DNA of 64,000 nt from G965197005 sp965197005 (GCA_965197005.1 OZ239982.1:806001-870000), one strand, 5' to 3'. Numbered from the stretch's first letter, positions 52,572-62,725 are shown. The notes: a model not told the origin generated them from the letters alone. Numbers and translations are program-made.

Positions 52572-53978
52572 TCATGGGGTAGGGCTGGCAAAGGTTTGTT
52601 TGCTCCATGTAATTACATCTTGTAATTGCTCAACAGAAACATAGCGTACGTCCACGCCAGATTGTTGAGAATCGGTATAGTCTACAGGCCAGCATGCGCT
52701 TGATTTTAAAATAATGTTATTGCCTGATTTTACGGATTGAATAGCATAGGGCAATAAGTCATCTAGTACATAGACTTTTAAATTTAAGCGAATAGGTAAG
52801 TTATCTGGATCGGTAGGGGTAATTAGTAAGCTACTGCTATAAGGACCATAAAACTTAATCTCTGCACTGAGATTGCCAAATAAGTTGCAAGCACGAGAGT
52901 TAGTACTGCCTTCTTTAAGGGCGATATGTGTTTGCAAGCGGTTAGAGGTTTGCAATTCGTTAAGGGTTGGTGCTTTAAATGCAACCACTGCAACTTGTTT
53001 ATTGCTTAAACGTTGTTGGATATTGGTTTTATTTTTATGAGCATAAAAGTTTAATACTTTGATGCCGCCTAAATAACCAGATTTATTTTTCTGATTCATA
53101 AACAGTGTTTGCTCACTGGCTGTTTGCCAATCATTAAAACTGGCTTGGCGTATAGAAAATCGTTGGCTATCATCAAATGCGTCTGTGGTGTCGTTATCAA
53201 AAAAATCATATTTTAATTGTTTTAATTCTAATTCACTCAACACCGCTTGTTGCCAAAACGTTTGCATAACATTGTGAGCAATATTGCCATGACTATCATG
53301 TACTGGTTTGTTGCCTTTTATTAACTCAAACATGGGCAAATAAAAGTGATTGTTTGCTATGTTTGCTGCTTGATTTACTGTAGATGCCCTGGCCAACATA
53401 TAAATGGTTTTAGCGGCGTAATCATCGGGTGTTTCCCATAGACTATCTAATACTTTATGTACTTTAAACTTGTCTTGTTCGATTAATTTAAGCTGTATTG
53501 AGGCAACCGCTTGTTTGCCATCATCGGTTGTTGCTCTAAGGGTTACTGCACAGTTGCGAGCATTGCATTTGCCAAATACCTCATCATAAAAAAATTGACT
53601 ATTGGGATTAAATACCAAAACCTGATGCTCGCCATCGCTTATATGGCTATGTCCTTTTAGAGTGCGAGTTTGTATTTTAAATAAATCGGCTTGTGCGCCA
53701 GTGAGACTAAAACGAATACTGCGTAATTGCACAGCACTAAGTGCGGTTTCATTTTTGCGGTCAAGCAGTTGTTCGTCAATGGCTAAAATAATCTGTTCTA
53801 CATTTGGTTTGCCGTTCACATTAATACGATTGCGCTTAAAAATAATGCCATTTTTTAGTGCTGCACTAGCACTTAGCTGTGAGCTTGGTAGGTTTTGCTT
53901 ATCAAGAATGCTCTCTGCGCCACAGGCATAAATAAATAGAGTTAACACAAAAATAGACAGTTTTTTTATATCTAGCAT
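52572..53978 (-). CDS. Lipoprotein with beta domain and HmuY-like C-terminal part
   Basis: 468 residues. Lipobox FIYAC, Cys19. Residues about 45-165 form an Ig-like domain with FSLTGAQADLFKI and a C-x4-C pair (GKCNARNCAVTL). The same module is repeated in the 933-residue protein at 56400. Residues about 280-330 (FNDWQTASEQTLFMNQKNKSGYLGGI) match the first HmuY-like segment of that protein. ATG 53978 has GGGAG 5 nt upstream. It heads an operon with the TonB receptor, suggesting a surface ligand-capture partner; the ligand is unproven. Confidence 0.6.
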   Translation of the reverse strand: MLDIKKLSIFVLTLFIYACGAESILDKQNLPSSQLSASAALKNGIIFKRNRINVNGKPNVEQIILAIDEQLLDRKNETALSAVQLRSIRFSLTGAQADLFKIQTRTLKGHSHISDGEHQVLVFNPNSQFFYDEVFGKCNARNCAVTLRATTDDGKQAVASIQLKLIEQDKFKVHKVLDSLWETPDDYAAKTIYMLARASTVNQAANIANNHFYLPMFELIKGNKPVHDSHGNIAHNVMQTFWQQAVLSELELKQLKYDFFDNDTTDAFDDSQRFSIRQASFNDWQTASEQTLFMNQKNKSGYLGGIKVLNFYAHKNKTNIQQRLSNKQVAVVAFKAPTLNELQTSNRLQTHIALKEGSTNSRACNLFGNLSAEIKFYGPYSSSLLITPTDPDNLPIRLNLKVYVLDDLLPYAIQSVKSGNNIILKSSACWPVDYTDSQQSGVDVRYVSVEQLQDVITWSKQTFASPTP

Positions 53979-54389
53979 AAGCACTCCCATTGAGAGTTTA
54001 AAGAAAAAATTAAAAGTTAATTGATTGATTATTGCCCTAATAGGCTTGTGATAACGTAACGAAATCTGAATTAATTAAAGGAGTAGCATAACATAAAATA
54101 TAACGGAAAGTGAATGTCTATCATTAATAATTGTTTGTTGATTATTATAATTCATTTTTATGCCACTTTTTTTGAGTGTTTTAACCATGTTTTTTTTATG
54201 TTTTCTGGCATGTTGCGCTGATTATTTATTGATTAGCTTATGCTTTAGTTCAACACAAAGAATTAAAGAAATATATAAAAGACTGGATTAATCTAATAAT
54301 AAGTATTACTATTTGCAGGCTTGTTGTGAGTGATTTATTGTCATTCTATTTTGTTTTTATTGCCTTATTACTGTTAAAAGAGGCTTAAT
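53979..54389. promoter_or_regulatory. Divergent control region of the lipoprotein/TonB locus with a possible Fur-like site
   Basis: 411 nt of AT-rich, gene-free DNA between divergent lipoprotein genes. The best iron-box-like segment is GATTATTATAATTCATT at 54140-54156, which agrees with about 12 of 19 positions of the E. coli Fur consensus. A second weak candidate overlaps 54115-54133 (ATGTCTATCATTAATAAT). Nothing else was recognised. Confidence 0.3.
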
Positions 54390-56240
54390 ATGCCAATTGT
54401 TAGATTACAGCGTTCTTATCTTTGGTTTTTTTTAGCATTGTTTAGTTTAAGCCAAACATCATGTCAGGTGGACGACCCTAAAACCGAACTCGTTAATATT
54501 TCCAAGACCCTAGCTAAGAGAAGCATTAATAAAAGTAGTGGAGTAGGTAGAGGGGCACAAACCGTAAAATTATCCGATAGGCAGTTTACTTCCCTAGATA
54601 TTCCTGAGGCACTGCGTAACAAGCCCTATTATATTGATTTTGATATTTTTCGTGATAAAGGCAAGATTTGGACTGAGGCAGATATCATTTGCCAAGGTTG
54701 TGATCCCGAAGTTAAAAAAGCACGTGCTCAAAATTGGGACATACGCATAGACAACAAACACATATCCCTCAATACCAATCGTGTTGACGATAAAGGCAAA
54801 ACCCTACAATCAATGGCAGCAACTAACTATTTAGAACCCATTTTAGGTTTTGAGCAAAGTATTGATTTAGATAACATTCAATTTCGCCAACAATTGCCTA
54901 ATGTTGAGAGTAAAATTGACCCCAAAAGTCTATTTGATAATACGACAGGCAGGGTCGGTACTAATAATGCTTGGTTAATACGTACCAGCTCGGGCAAGCG
55001 CATAGTCTATTTGCAGTTTATTAATTATGATGTTCAGGGGCAATGGCTGTTATTTCATGTGCGTGAACAGCGTCTTGGGCAAGCTAATGCACAGTTTCAG
55101 CCCCCTAAAAAAATCTACATAAAATGGTCCAGTGAGGCGGTTGGGCAAGGTAAAATTCAACTATCTCCATCTGGCGAATTATTTGCCTATTTTGATTTTG
55201 ATGGCTGTTTTCCAGATGTGGGGCAAGGTCCTTGCTTTGCTGGAGTAAGCTCGCAATTAGGTAATGATGTGGTCAGTACCACGCCTATGAATGGTTGGGA
55301 TTTTTATTACAACACCAATATTTCAAATATGACTGGAGGGATTACTAAGCTAAATGGTGGTCTTGGACGTGACCGCTTTAATGAAGGGGTTGATGTTGCT
55401 GCTTTAAACTTGGGGAAAGTGCCATCACAATTAATTCATAGCTTTACTTTAAGCATGCGCCAGTTATGGGGGTTTTCAAGTTTTAGCGAGTTTCAAACAC
55501 AGGCAATTAATTCCAAACGCTACAAGCAAACTGCCCTTGGCTCTGATGGCAAAAACGATTTTGCTGGTGCTTTATGGTATGACGTAAAACACCGTGCTGG
55601 GCACAACAAGCTTGTGCCTAATAACCGAATTTACATAGTTGAAACCACCAAAAGCGAAGGCTTAGGCTTGCAAATAGCAGAAATTGATGAGCAAGGGCGC
55701 ATTAGCCGTATTGAATACAAAGGGTTGTTGGTTAAAGAGCGGCGTAAGTTTGATATTCATTTTCGCCGAGATAATCAAAGCAATATTTATGACTTGCGCA
55801 ATATAAAAGTACCCAAAAATCCTGATACCAGTTATTTTCCTATTGTTTCATTGCAAGATGAGATTGTAGATGATGATGGCAATCCATTATCTGATGATGA
55901 ATTTGCACAGTTACGTTTTAGCGTAGCAACACTTTGTCACTCTGGAGGCAATAGGGTAGAGCTGCGCCAGAGCGCTATTAGTACTGCCAGTGCCAATATA
56001 CTCAGTGAAACTGGTTTTGCCGTTAACGCACACACACTCAGTTACAGTGTGGGTACGGAAAATGGCATTCCTAGTCCCATTGTGCTTAGTATTAGTGCAC
56101 GCCAGCTTGGGAAAAAACCAGTTACTTGGCAAACAGGTTTATGTTTTTATAGCCCTGATTCTGATGCGGTGCATGGTTATAGAAAAATCCCCTGTGATAA
56201 TGCAGACCCGATGTGGGAAAACCAACTTAAATGCAATTAG
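54390..56240 (+). CDS. HmuY-like putative lipoprotein
   Basis: 616 residues. Hydrophobic leader followed by a Cys at 25 in an imperfect lipobox (SQTSC). HmuY-type segments recur: NWDIRIDNKHISLNT near 115, AWLIRTSSGKRIVYLQFINYD near 193 and NGWDFYYNTNISNMTGG near 300. HmuY-type proteins bind heme in Bacteroidetes and occur with TonB receptors in other phyla. A Cys-rich C-terminus (LCHSGG, GLCFYSP, IPCDNA, LKCN) is likely disulfide-bonded. Surface or periplasmic; ligand unproven. It is 160 nt before the next lipoprotein gene on the same strand. Confidence 0.65.
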   Translation: MPIVRLQRSYLWFFLALFSLSQTSCQVDDPKTELVNISKTLAKRSINKSSGVGRGAQTVKLSDRQFTSLDIPEALRNKPYYIDFDIFRDKGKIWTEADIICQGCDPEVKKARAQNWDIRIDNKHISLNTNRVDDKGKTLQSMAATNYLEPILGFEQSIDLDNIQFRQQLPNVESKIDPKSLFDNTTGRVGTNNAWLIRTSSGKRIVYLQFINYDVQGQWLLFHVREQRLGQANAQFQPPKKIYIKWSSEAVGQGKIQLSPSGELFAYFDFDGCFPDVGQGPCFAGVSSQLGNDVVSTTPMNGWDFYYNTNISNMTGGITKLNGGLGRDRFNEGVDVAALNLGKVPSQLIHSFTLSMRQLWGFSSFSEFQTQAINSKRYKQTALGSDGKNDFAGALWYDVKHRAGHNKLVPNNRIYIVETTKSEGLGLQIAEIDEQGRISRIEYKGLLVKERRKFDIHFRRDNQSNIYDLRNIKVPKNPDTSYFPIVSLQDEIVDDDGNPLSDDEFAQLRFSVATLCHSGGNRVELRQSAISTASANILSETGFAVNAHTLSYSVGTENGIPSPIVLSISARQLGKKPVTWQTGLCFYSPDSDAVHGYRKIPCDNADPMWENQLKCN

Positions 56241-56399
56241 CCTGCGTATAAAACAGGGTCGTACTTGGTGTTTTTTGTCTTTTTTTAGCCATTTTACTTA
56301 CGTTTGTATACATTTTATTATATAATTCATTGTCTTATAAGTTCAACGATAATTAAATGCGTTGGGGTTTGTTTTAAATTTAGTTTTTATGGGGGTGTT

Positions 56400-59201
56400 A
56401 TGCGTTATTTCCTTTTTGGCTTACTTAGATTAAATCGCTTTCTTGTGTTGGCAGTCTGCATGTCTGTACTGGCCGCATGTGGCGGAGGAAGTGCTAGCAA
56501 TAGTTCAGATACAACAAGTCATGTTGCGGTTAATAGTGGTCAAGGTACAAACACGTCTGGCTCTTCTTTGGGCTTGGCATTTACGATTGCTAATCCATCT
56601 GTGAAAGCAGCATTTAATCGCCCGTTGTTGTTGGCAAGTATAAATGCACAGAGCGTAAAGTTTGATAACCAAACATTAAGCAGTGCACAATTTAATAGTG
56701 CGAGTTTTAGCTTGAAGGGTGTTAATGCATCACTATTCTCAATTAAAAAAGTCGCACAAAACTTAAATCTAATTTTTAATAAAGACAGCAAGTATTTAGC
56801 TACAGGTCTATGTCCACAACAGCAGTGTCAAGCAAGTTTACAGGCCAGCTTGGGGGGCAAGACGGCAAACTTAGCTATTGAGGTTAATTTGGTATTTCCT
56901 CCTATTACTTTTAGTAGTAACGTATTAAATGGCGAGATAGAAAATAAAAAAACAGCATTGCTTGCCAGTGTAAGCCCTGCACAGCTTTTGCTTAATGGTA
57001 AGGCGGCTACTTTGCAGGAATTTGCTAATATGACTTTTTCGCTTGCGGGTACAAATAAAAATGTCTTTACATTAAGCCGAAGCAATCAGAGCTTACATAT
57101 TCAGTTTAATACGGCGCAAGCAGATATTGCGCCTAATACTTGTATCAATAATATTTGTGTGGCAAAGGTTAATGCTCAGTTAAATGGAGATAGTGCCGAG
57201 CTTGAGATAAATATGCAGGTTAAGTATGTCTTTGAATTTGCAACAAAGATTTTAAATAAGGATTTTGTTAAAAATTTAAATGCGCCAGTGATTACCGATA
57301 TCGCCAGCCATTTGCGATATAACAAAAATATGTTATCTGCATCACAAAAGGCGAGTTTAAGTTTGGCGTTAGGGGGGGTTGATGCCAAACATTTTGATAT
57401 TCTTGATAATAAAATATTGTATGTGGGAGGCAATTGTCAGCAAGTAACTTGTGCAGTGAATTTACAGGCCACTTTAACTTCTGTTGCTACCGCACAGACA
57501 GACAGTATGAGTTTGTCGCTTGAGTCTAAAGTGGGGTCAATTAATTCGGTTTCTTTAGATATTGATGGTAATACCCGACAGTATGTGAATTTAGATAATG
57601 GCAAGGTGCAAAGCACTAAATTTAATGGTTGGGATTTGTATATTGAGCGTGAGGCAATTGTATTAAATAAACAGACTAAATCGGCTTATTTAAATAGCTC
57701 TGATTTTACCAGTGCCAGCATTGGTGCTGTGAATTTGGTGCAAACTAAGGCATACGGTAATCCTAGCAAGACAAATAAGCCCAGTCTTTTTGAATGGAAT
57801 AGAAATTGGTTTGGTAAGTCGGTCTTTGGTGTGGGAATAAATGGTCAGAGTATGGATTTTAATACCAATCCGTTTGCAGGCTTATACTCTCCTAGTTATG
57901 CAGTTAGTGATGTCAATGGCAAAGACATGCTTAGCAATGATTTAAATGGTACGGACAAGCTGACTTATGGATTATTTTATCCTCGTCGTGAAAATATAAA
58001 CGGCTCTTATGTGGCAAGTAATGATAAAAAAGATTTTGTGGCAATACCGCAAAACCAATTGATTATACGCACCAGTAAAGGCAGTAAGTTTGTTCGTTTG
58101 CGAGCCATTCAATCTTACGACTATAACGATGCTAACGGTGAGACCATAGCGAATAATAAAACCAATAACATATATTTTAAATATGCGATACAAGACCTTG
58201 CGGCAGGTGACACCAGCTTTGGTGCGGAGCGTGATATGTGTGTGAGCTTTACTACTGGAGCAAGAGAGCCTAAGTATCAACAATATCAGAGTATTATTAA
58301 GGATTCTAAATGGTCAGTGGGTATTGGACGCTTTAAGTATGGCTTTATGCACAGCGATGGTTATTACAAACAGACCTTTATCGATTTTGATAAAATTATT
58401 CAAGGTCCTGGTAACACAGTGGTGGACTTTAACGGTACAACGGCCAATGTGAACGGCAATACTTATAATGTTATTGCTAGAGATGGCTCTAGCAATACTT
58501 ATCCAGAGGTGGCTAATTACAATACCTCGGCAGCTACTCGTATGTATTCCGAAGGCTGTATGCCTGCATTTTGGAATGACCGTCAGGCAGGTCGTTATCC
58601 TGATGAATATTTAAATGGTTTCGCTATAAAAGGTGGTGATACCCCCTTGCATAATCGTCGTGCCGATTGGTTAATTGATCATCCAGATGCCACTCAAACA
58701 ACCTATAAGGGTGAAGATGAGTGGGATATTGCAGTTGGTGTCTTGGTTAGAACCAAAAATTTCAATGATTTTGCTAATCAAACGGGCATTGTTTATGCAC
58801 CTATTGTGGTTAACTCAGGACGTGCAGGGGATAATCAAAATGGCACATTACGCAGTAAAGGAGGCTTGGCTGCCATGGTAATGGTGACAGGTACAGGTCT
58901 TAATAACTACAGTCCAACCGATGCTCTTGATGCCCATACAGACGCTAAGGAAGCAGCTAATTACACGCCTGTAACAAGTATTAGTGATTCTCGGGTTGTG
59001 GGTAAGTGGCAGGCAAGTGGTCGCAGTATGGTGGCACGTTATAATCATATTAAGGTGGATTATGTTTCTGGCTCGCCTGTTATTACAACTAATAAGCGTG
59101 TTTATGCCATTGAAACAGACCAATCACGGGTGCGTAAGGTGCAAGTCAGTCGCTTAAAGTTGACCGATAATAAAGCTGAGTATCAACTTACTTACGAGTA
59201 G
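56400..59201 (+). CDS. Large multi-domain lipoprotein with Ig-like repeats and HmuY-like region
   Basis: 933 residues from ATG 56400 (GGGGG upstream). Lipobox LAAC, Cys27, then a Gly/Ser linker. About 60-370 holds three repeats of an Ig-like domain; each has F-x-L-x-G-x-N/D...F or H...F and a C-x4-C pair (CPQQQC, CINNIC, CQQVTC). About 378-680 is HmuY-like: FNGWDLYIEREAIVLNKQTKSAYL and LIIRTSKGSKFVRLRAIQSYDY. The last part (about 700-933) is unassigned. It shares modules with the 468-residue protein across the TonB locus. Likely outer-membrane, surface-exposed; followed by a strong terminator. Confidence 0.7.
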   Translation: MRYFLFGLLRLNRFLVLAVCMSVLAACGGGSASNSSDTTSHVAVNSGQGTNTSGSSLGLAFTIANPSVKAAFNRPLLLASINAQSVKFDNQTLSSAQFNSASFSLKGVNASLFSIKKVAQNLNLIFNKDSKYLATGLCPQQQCQASLQASLGGKTANLAIEVNLVFPPITFSSNVLNGEIENKKTALLASVSPAQLLLNGKAATLQEFANMTFSLAGTNKNVFTLSRSNQSLHIQFNTAQADIAPNTCINNICVAKVNAQLNGDSAELEINMQVKYVFEFATKILNKDFVKNLNAPVITDIASHLRYNKNMLSASQKASLSLALGGVDAKHFDILDNKILYVGGNCQQVTCAVNLQATLTSVATAQTDSMSLSLESKVGSINSVSLDIDGNTRQYVNLDNGKVQSTKFNGWDLYIEREAIVLNKQTKSAYLNSSDFTSASIGAVNLVQTKAYGNPSKTNKPSLFEWNRNWFGKSVFGVGINGQSMDFNTNPFAGLYSPSYAVSDVNGKDMLSNDLNGTDKLTYGLFYPRRENINGSYVASNDKKDFVAIPQNQLIIRTSKGSKFVRLRAIQSYDYNDANGETIANNKTNNIYFKYAIQDLAAGDTSFGAERDMCVSFTTGAREPKYQQYQSIIKDSKWSVGIGRFKYGFMHSDGYYKQTFIDFDKIIQGPGNTVVDFNGTTANVNGNTYNVIARDGSSNTYPEVANYNTSAATRMYSEGCMPAFWNDRQAGRYPDEYLNGFAIKGGDTPLHNRRADWLIDHPDATQTTYKGEDEWDIAVGVLVRTKNFNDFANQTGIVYAPIVVNSGRAGDNQNGTLRSKGGLAAMVMVTGTGLNNYSPTDALDAHTDAKEAANYTPVTSISDSRVVGKWQASGRSMVARYNHIKVDYVSGSPVITTNKRVYAIETDQSRVRKVQVSRLKLTDNKAEYQLTYE

Positions 59202-59231
59202 ATTTAGCTTTATTAGCTGATGAGCTCTGAC

Positions 59232-59263
59232 CTCAACAGTCTGCTTTGACTGTTGAGCTTTAT
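59232..59263 (+). terminator. Rho-independent terminator after the large lipoprotein gene
   Basis: Perfect 10-bp stem CTCAACAGTC / GACTGTTGAG, 6-nt loop, then CTTTATT. Confidence 0.8.
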
Positions 59264-59328
59264 TAATAGCTGGTTTTTATCTGTTTGTAGCATATTTATT
59301 GGCAATTAAAAGAAACCGTTTTTAAGGT

Positions 59329-61530
59329 TTAGTGAACTTCTAGTGGGTCTACATCTAAGTGCCACTGTACCTGATGTTGCTTGGTGCGCTGCTGCAAGAA
59401 AGCCACTAAAGTCGCTAATAAAGGGTGTAGTTGAGTGCGCTTGGCAGCGGTAAAAAGGAGGTTAAAACGGTAATGACCTGCTCGTTTTGCCATAATTGCA
59501 GGAAATGGGCCTAAAATTGCGACACGCTCTTGTAGGGATAGGCATTGCTGTTCATTTTGAGCGTAAACTCGCAGTTCTTCTCCTAACTTTTGGGCCGCCT
59601 CAGCATGAGCGGAAGCCAGACGTATGCAGGCTAAATGGCTGTAAGGTGGCAAGTTAAGCTGTTGTCTTTGTTGTAGGATTTGTTGTGCCAAACAGTTATA
59701 GCCTTGGTTAAGTAAGGTCAGTAGTTGCGGATTTTCTGGGTAGTAGGTTTGTAGCCATACCTCTCCTGCTTGATTGCCTCTACCTGCTCGTCCTGATACT
59801 TGGGTTATCAGTTGTGCGCTTAGCTCCATACCACGAAAATCACTACTAAATAAGCCTGCATCACTGTCTAGTATGATTACTAAGGTGACATGTGGAAAGT
59901 GGTGTCCTTTTGCTAACATTTGTGTGCCAATTAAAATACAGGGCTCGCCTTGGTTAAGGTTATCTAGGAGCTGTCCAAAGGCATCTTTGTTGCTCATGTT
60001 GTCGCTATCAATACGGTTTATTTGTGTGTTGCTAAATTGCTGTTGCAAATAACTTTCTAGGCGTTCTGTACCCTGTCCTATGGCCTGTATGTCATGGCTG
60101 TTGCATTGTGGGCAATGGTTGGGAATGGCGGCTCGATATTCACAGTGGTGGCATAATAATAAAGCAGGTTTTTGGTGCAAACTTAGACGTGCATCGCATT
60201 GGGGGCAGTTAGCTTGCCAGTTACATTGTTGGCAATGCAAGATCGGTGCAAAACCACGACGATTAATAAAAATTAATACTTGCTGTTTGGCGTGTAGGTG
60301 TTCGCTAATTCGAGATAGTAGGGGGTCTGCTAGTCCGCAGTGGCTGGCGACGTTGAATAATGGCTGTATGTTCATGCTTGGTAGACGAGCATGACCTGCA
60401 CGATTGAGCAGTTTAAAATGGTTGTATTTCCCTGTTAGTGCATTTTGTAGGCTTTCTAAAGAGGGGGTGGCGGTGCCTAAAATAACTGGAATATTGAGTT
60501 GTTTTGCATATACCAATGCCACACTGCGAGCATGGTAACGAATGCCTTCTTGCTGTTTGAATGACATGTCGTGCTCTTCATCTAAGATAATTAACCCTAG
60601 ATTATTAATGGGGGTAAAAATAGCTGAGCGAGTACCAATTAAAATTTGCGCTTTATCGGTTTGCATTTGTTGCCAAGCAGTGAGTCGCTGACGCTCATTT
60701 AAACCTGAGTGCATCAGTGCGATGCCTACTTTAAAGCGTTTTTGAAAGCGTCTTATGGTTTGTGGGGTTAGGCCTATTTCAGGCACTAATATCAACGCTT
60801 TTTTACCTTGTTTTAAGCAGTGTTCAAGGCAATATAAATACACTTCGGTTTTACCTGAGCCAGTAATGCCTTCTAGTAGGTTAACGCTAAATCCTGTGCT
60901 TTCATTGATGCTGTTGATGATTTTTTGCTGTGCTGAATTTGCTTGGTTAATGGGGTCGTCATTTTGGGCGTACGGATTATTAGGTGCAGGGAGTTCAAGG
61001 CTGTCATTAATCAGTTTTTTGGTTTGTAAGGCACGCAGCTGTTGTAGGCTAAATCCCTGGGCGGTTAGCGCTTTATGTGTCCAGCTTGCTTGTGTTTGGA
61101 AACACTGCCAGAGTTGTTGTTGCTTGCTGCCTAGTTTGCTGTCTAAGGTGCTGGCTTGTCGTTGCCAAATGCGGGTATGGCTAATTTCTATGGGCTCTCC
61201 TTTGCGTAGGGCAGTAGGTAGCATTAAACTGAGTACCTCACCTAAAGGGGCGTGGTAGTAACGGCTTATCCATGTGCTTAGTGTAAATTGTGTGTGTGTA
61301 ATAATGGGTGCTTGATCTAGGCGGCGAATAAGGTGTTTAAGTTTGTGTTGGGGAACGTTGGTTTGTGTGTGCGTAGCTATTACAATGCCTGTTAAGGTAC
61401 GCCCTGCAAATTTAACCTGTACACGTATGCCTTTAGGATAATCGTTTATTTGTGTTTGTGGACATGGTAAATAATCAAATAAACGTGCTAAAGGGACGGG
61501 TAATGCAACTTGAATGATGAAAAAAGACAT
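59329..61530 (-). CDS. priA: PriA, primosomal replication-restart helicase
   Basis: 733-residue SF2 3'-5' helicase that reloads DnaB at stalled forks. N-terminal 3'BD (ALPVPLARLFDYLPC). Walker A GITGSGKTEVYLY, DEEHD box, SLESLQNALTG. The zinc-binding region has eight Cys (CQQCNWQANCPQCDARL, LCHHCEYRA, HCPQC). IGTQMLAKGHHFPHVTLV and VSGRAGRGNQAGEV are helicase motifs V and VI. Divergent from rpmE, the common gammaproteobacterial arrangement. Confidence 0.97.
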   Translation of the reverse strand: MSFFIIQVALPVPLARLFDYLPCPQTQINDYPKGIRVQVKFAGRTLTGIVIATHTQTNVPQHKLKHLIRRLDQAPIITHTQFTLSTWISRYYHAPLGEVLSLMLPTALRKGEPIEISHTRIWQRQASTLDSKLGSKQQQLWQCFQTQASWTHKALTAQGFSLQQLRALQTKKLINDSLELPAPNNPYAQNDDPINQANSAQQKIINSINESTGFSVNLLEGITGSGKTEVYLYCLEHCLKQGKKALILVPEIGLTPQTIRRFQKRFKVGIALMHSGLNERQRLTAWQQMQTDKAQILIGTRSAIFTPINNLGLIILDEEHDMSFKQQEGIRYHARSVALVYAKQLNIPVILGTATPSLESLQNALTGKYNHFKLLNRAGHARLPSMNIQPLFNVASHCGLADPLLSRISEHLHAKQQVLIFINRRGFAPILHCQQCNWQANCPQCDARLSLHQKPALLLCHHCEYRAAIPNHCPQCNSHDIQAIGQGTERLESYLQQQFSNTQINRIDSDNMSNKDAFGQLLDNLNQGEPCILIGTQMLAKGHHFPHVTLVIILDSDAGLFSSDFRGMELSAQLITQVSGRAGRGNQAGEVWLQTYYPENPQLLTLLNQGYNCLAQQILQQRQQLNLPPYSHLACIRLASAHAEAAQKLGEELRVYAQNEQQCLSLQERVAILGPFPAIMAKRAGHYRFNLLFTAAKRTQLHPLLATLVAFLQQRTKQHQVQWHLDVDPLEVH

Positions 61531-61720
61531 GAATTCCTTTGCTCAAAGCGTAAGCTCTGGTATTATGCCTCCCCGTAAAAATCATGCAAGTAAAAAATAG
61601 AGTTGTTTGTTTGCGTGCTTAGGTAACAAAAGGCTGTTGGCTATTGTTGGTCAATTTTATAAATTAAGTAATTCCGTGCGGGTTTTAACTTGGTAGCGGA
61701 ATGAAGATAAGAGGTTTTTT

Positions 61721-61930
61721 ATGCAAAATGATATACACCCAGAATATGCTGAGTTAGTGGCTAAATGTTCTTGTGGCAATGAAGTTAAAACACGTTCTAC
61801 TCGTACAGGTAGTATGCACATTGATGTCTGCTCTGCTTGTCACCCATTTTATACGGGTAAGCAAAAAATGATGGATACAGGTGGACGTATTGATCGCTTC
61901 CAAAAGCGTTTTGGTGGCTTTAAAAAATAA
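61721..61930 (+). CDS. rpmE: 50S ribosomal protein L31, zinc-binding type
   Basis: 69 residues; the four zinc cysteines C16, C18, C37 and C40 (CSCGNE; CSACHPFYTGKQ) mark the C+ RpmE form rather than YkgM-type paralogs. Ends VDRF-like IDRFQKRFGGFKK. GAGG precedes the ATG, and a strong terminator follows. Confidence 0.98.
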   Translation: MQNDIHPEYAELVAKCSCGNEVKTRSTRTGSMHIDVCSACHPFYTGKQKMMDTGGRIDRFQKRFGGFKK

Positions 61931-61937
61931 TCCCTAT

Positions 61938-61965
61938 ACGGCAGTTTTTAAACTGCCGTTTTTTT
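61938..61965 (+). terminator. Rho-independent terminator after rpmE
   Basis: Stem ACGGCAGTT / AACTGCCGT with a TTTA loop and seven T. Confidence 0.92.
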
Positions 61966-62089
61966 GTCTTAATGCTCATCGTATTGTCTTTTTTATTGTC
62001 TTTAAATCTCTTTTAAAATGTGATTTTTGCTGTTTTCTAGCTGCTTAAAAGTGCTACACTTTGCGCTTTTATCGCAATAGGATAAGGCA

Positions 62090-62725
62090 ATGGATTTATC
62101 AGATTTACGTCAAGAATATACTCAAAGTCAGTTAGATGAAAAAAACGTCGCCCCTGACCCTTTTACACAATTTACTGCTTGGTTTGTGGATTATCAAAAA
62201 AGCCAGCCGCCAGAGGCAAATGTTGTCAATTTGGCTACGGTTGATGAACATGGTATGCCTTGGCAGCGTACGCTTTTGTTAAAGTCGTTTTCAGAGCAGG
62301 GGTTTGTCTTTTTTAGCCATTATGATAGTGAAAAAGGGCGGCATTTGGCAGTCAATCCTCAGGCAGGTTTGCATTTTTTATGGTTGTCTAAAGAACGTCA
62401 GGTGCATATTCAAGGTACGGTTAAACAGCTAGATGAAGCACAATCGAGTGCGTATTTTCAAACTCGTCCGCTTGCCAGCAAACTGGGTGCTTGGGCATCT
62501 AAGCAAAGTAGGGTTATTGCCAGTAGGGCGGTATTAGAGGCACAACTTGCTGAAGTTAAGCAACGGTTTCAGGGGCAAGAAATTAGCAAGCCAGATACTT
62601 GGGGTGGTTATGTGCTAGAACCCAGTCGCTTTGAATTTTGGCAAGGTGGTGCTGGACGCTTGCATGATCGAGTGCAGTATCAATTACAACAAGGTATCTG
62701 GTGTGTACAGCGTTTAAGCCCTTAG
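62090..62725 (+). CDS. pdxH: PdxH, pyridoxine/pyridoxamine 5'-phosphate oxidase
   Basis: 211-residue FMN enzyme that makes pyridoxal 5'-phosphate. MDLSDLRQEYTQSQLDE is the PNPOx start; NLATVDEHGMPWQRTLLLKSF, FFSHYDSEKGRHLA, SKLGAWASKQSRVI and WGGYVLEPSRFEFWQGGAGRLHDR are family FMN/PLP-binding blocks. Cytoplasmic homodimer. An extended -10-like TGCTACACT lies 30 nt upstream. Confidence 0.97.
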   Translation: MDLSDLRQEYTQSQLDEKNVAPDPFTQFTAWFVDYQKSQPPEANVVNLATVDEHGMPWQRTLLLKSFSEQGFVFFSHYDSEKGRHLAVNPQAGLHFLWLSKERQVHIQGTVKQLDEAQSSAYFQTRPLASKLGAWASKQSRVIASRAVLEAQLAEVKQRFQGQEISKPDTWGGYVLEPSRFEFWQGGAGRLHDRVQYQLQQGIWCVQRLSP

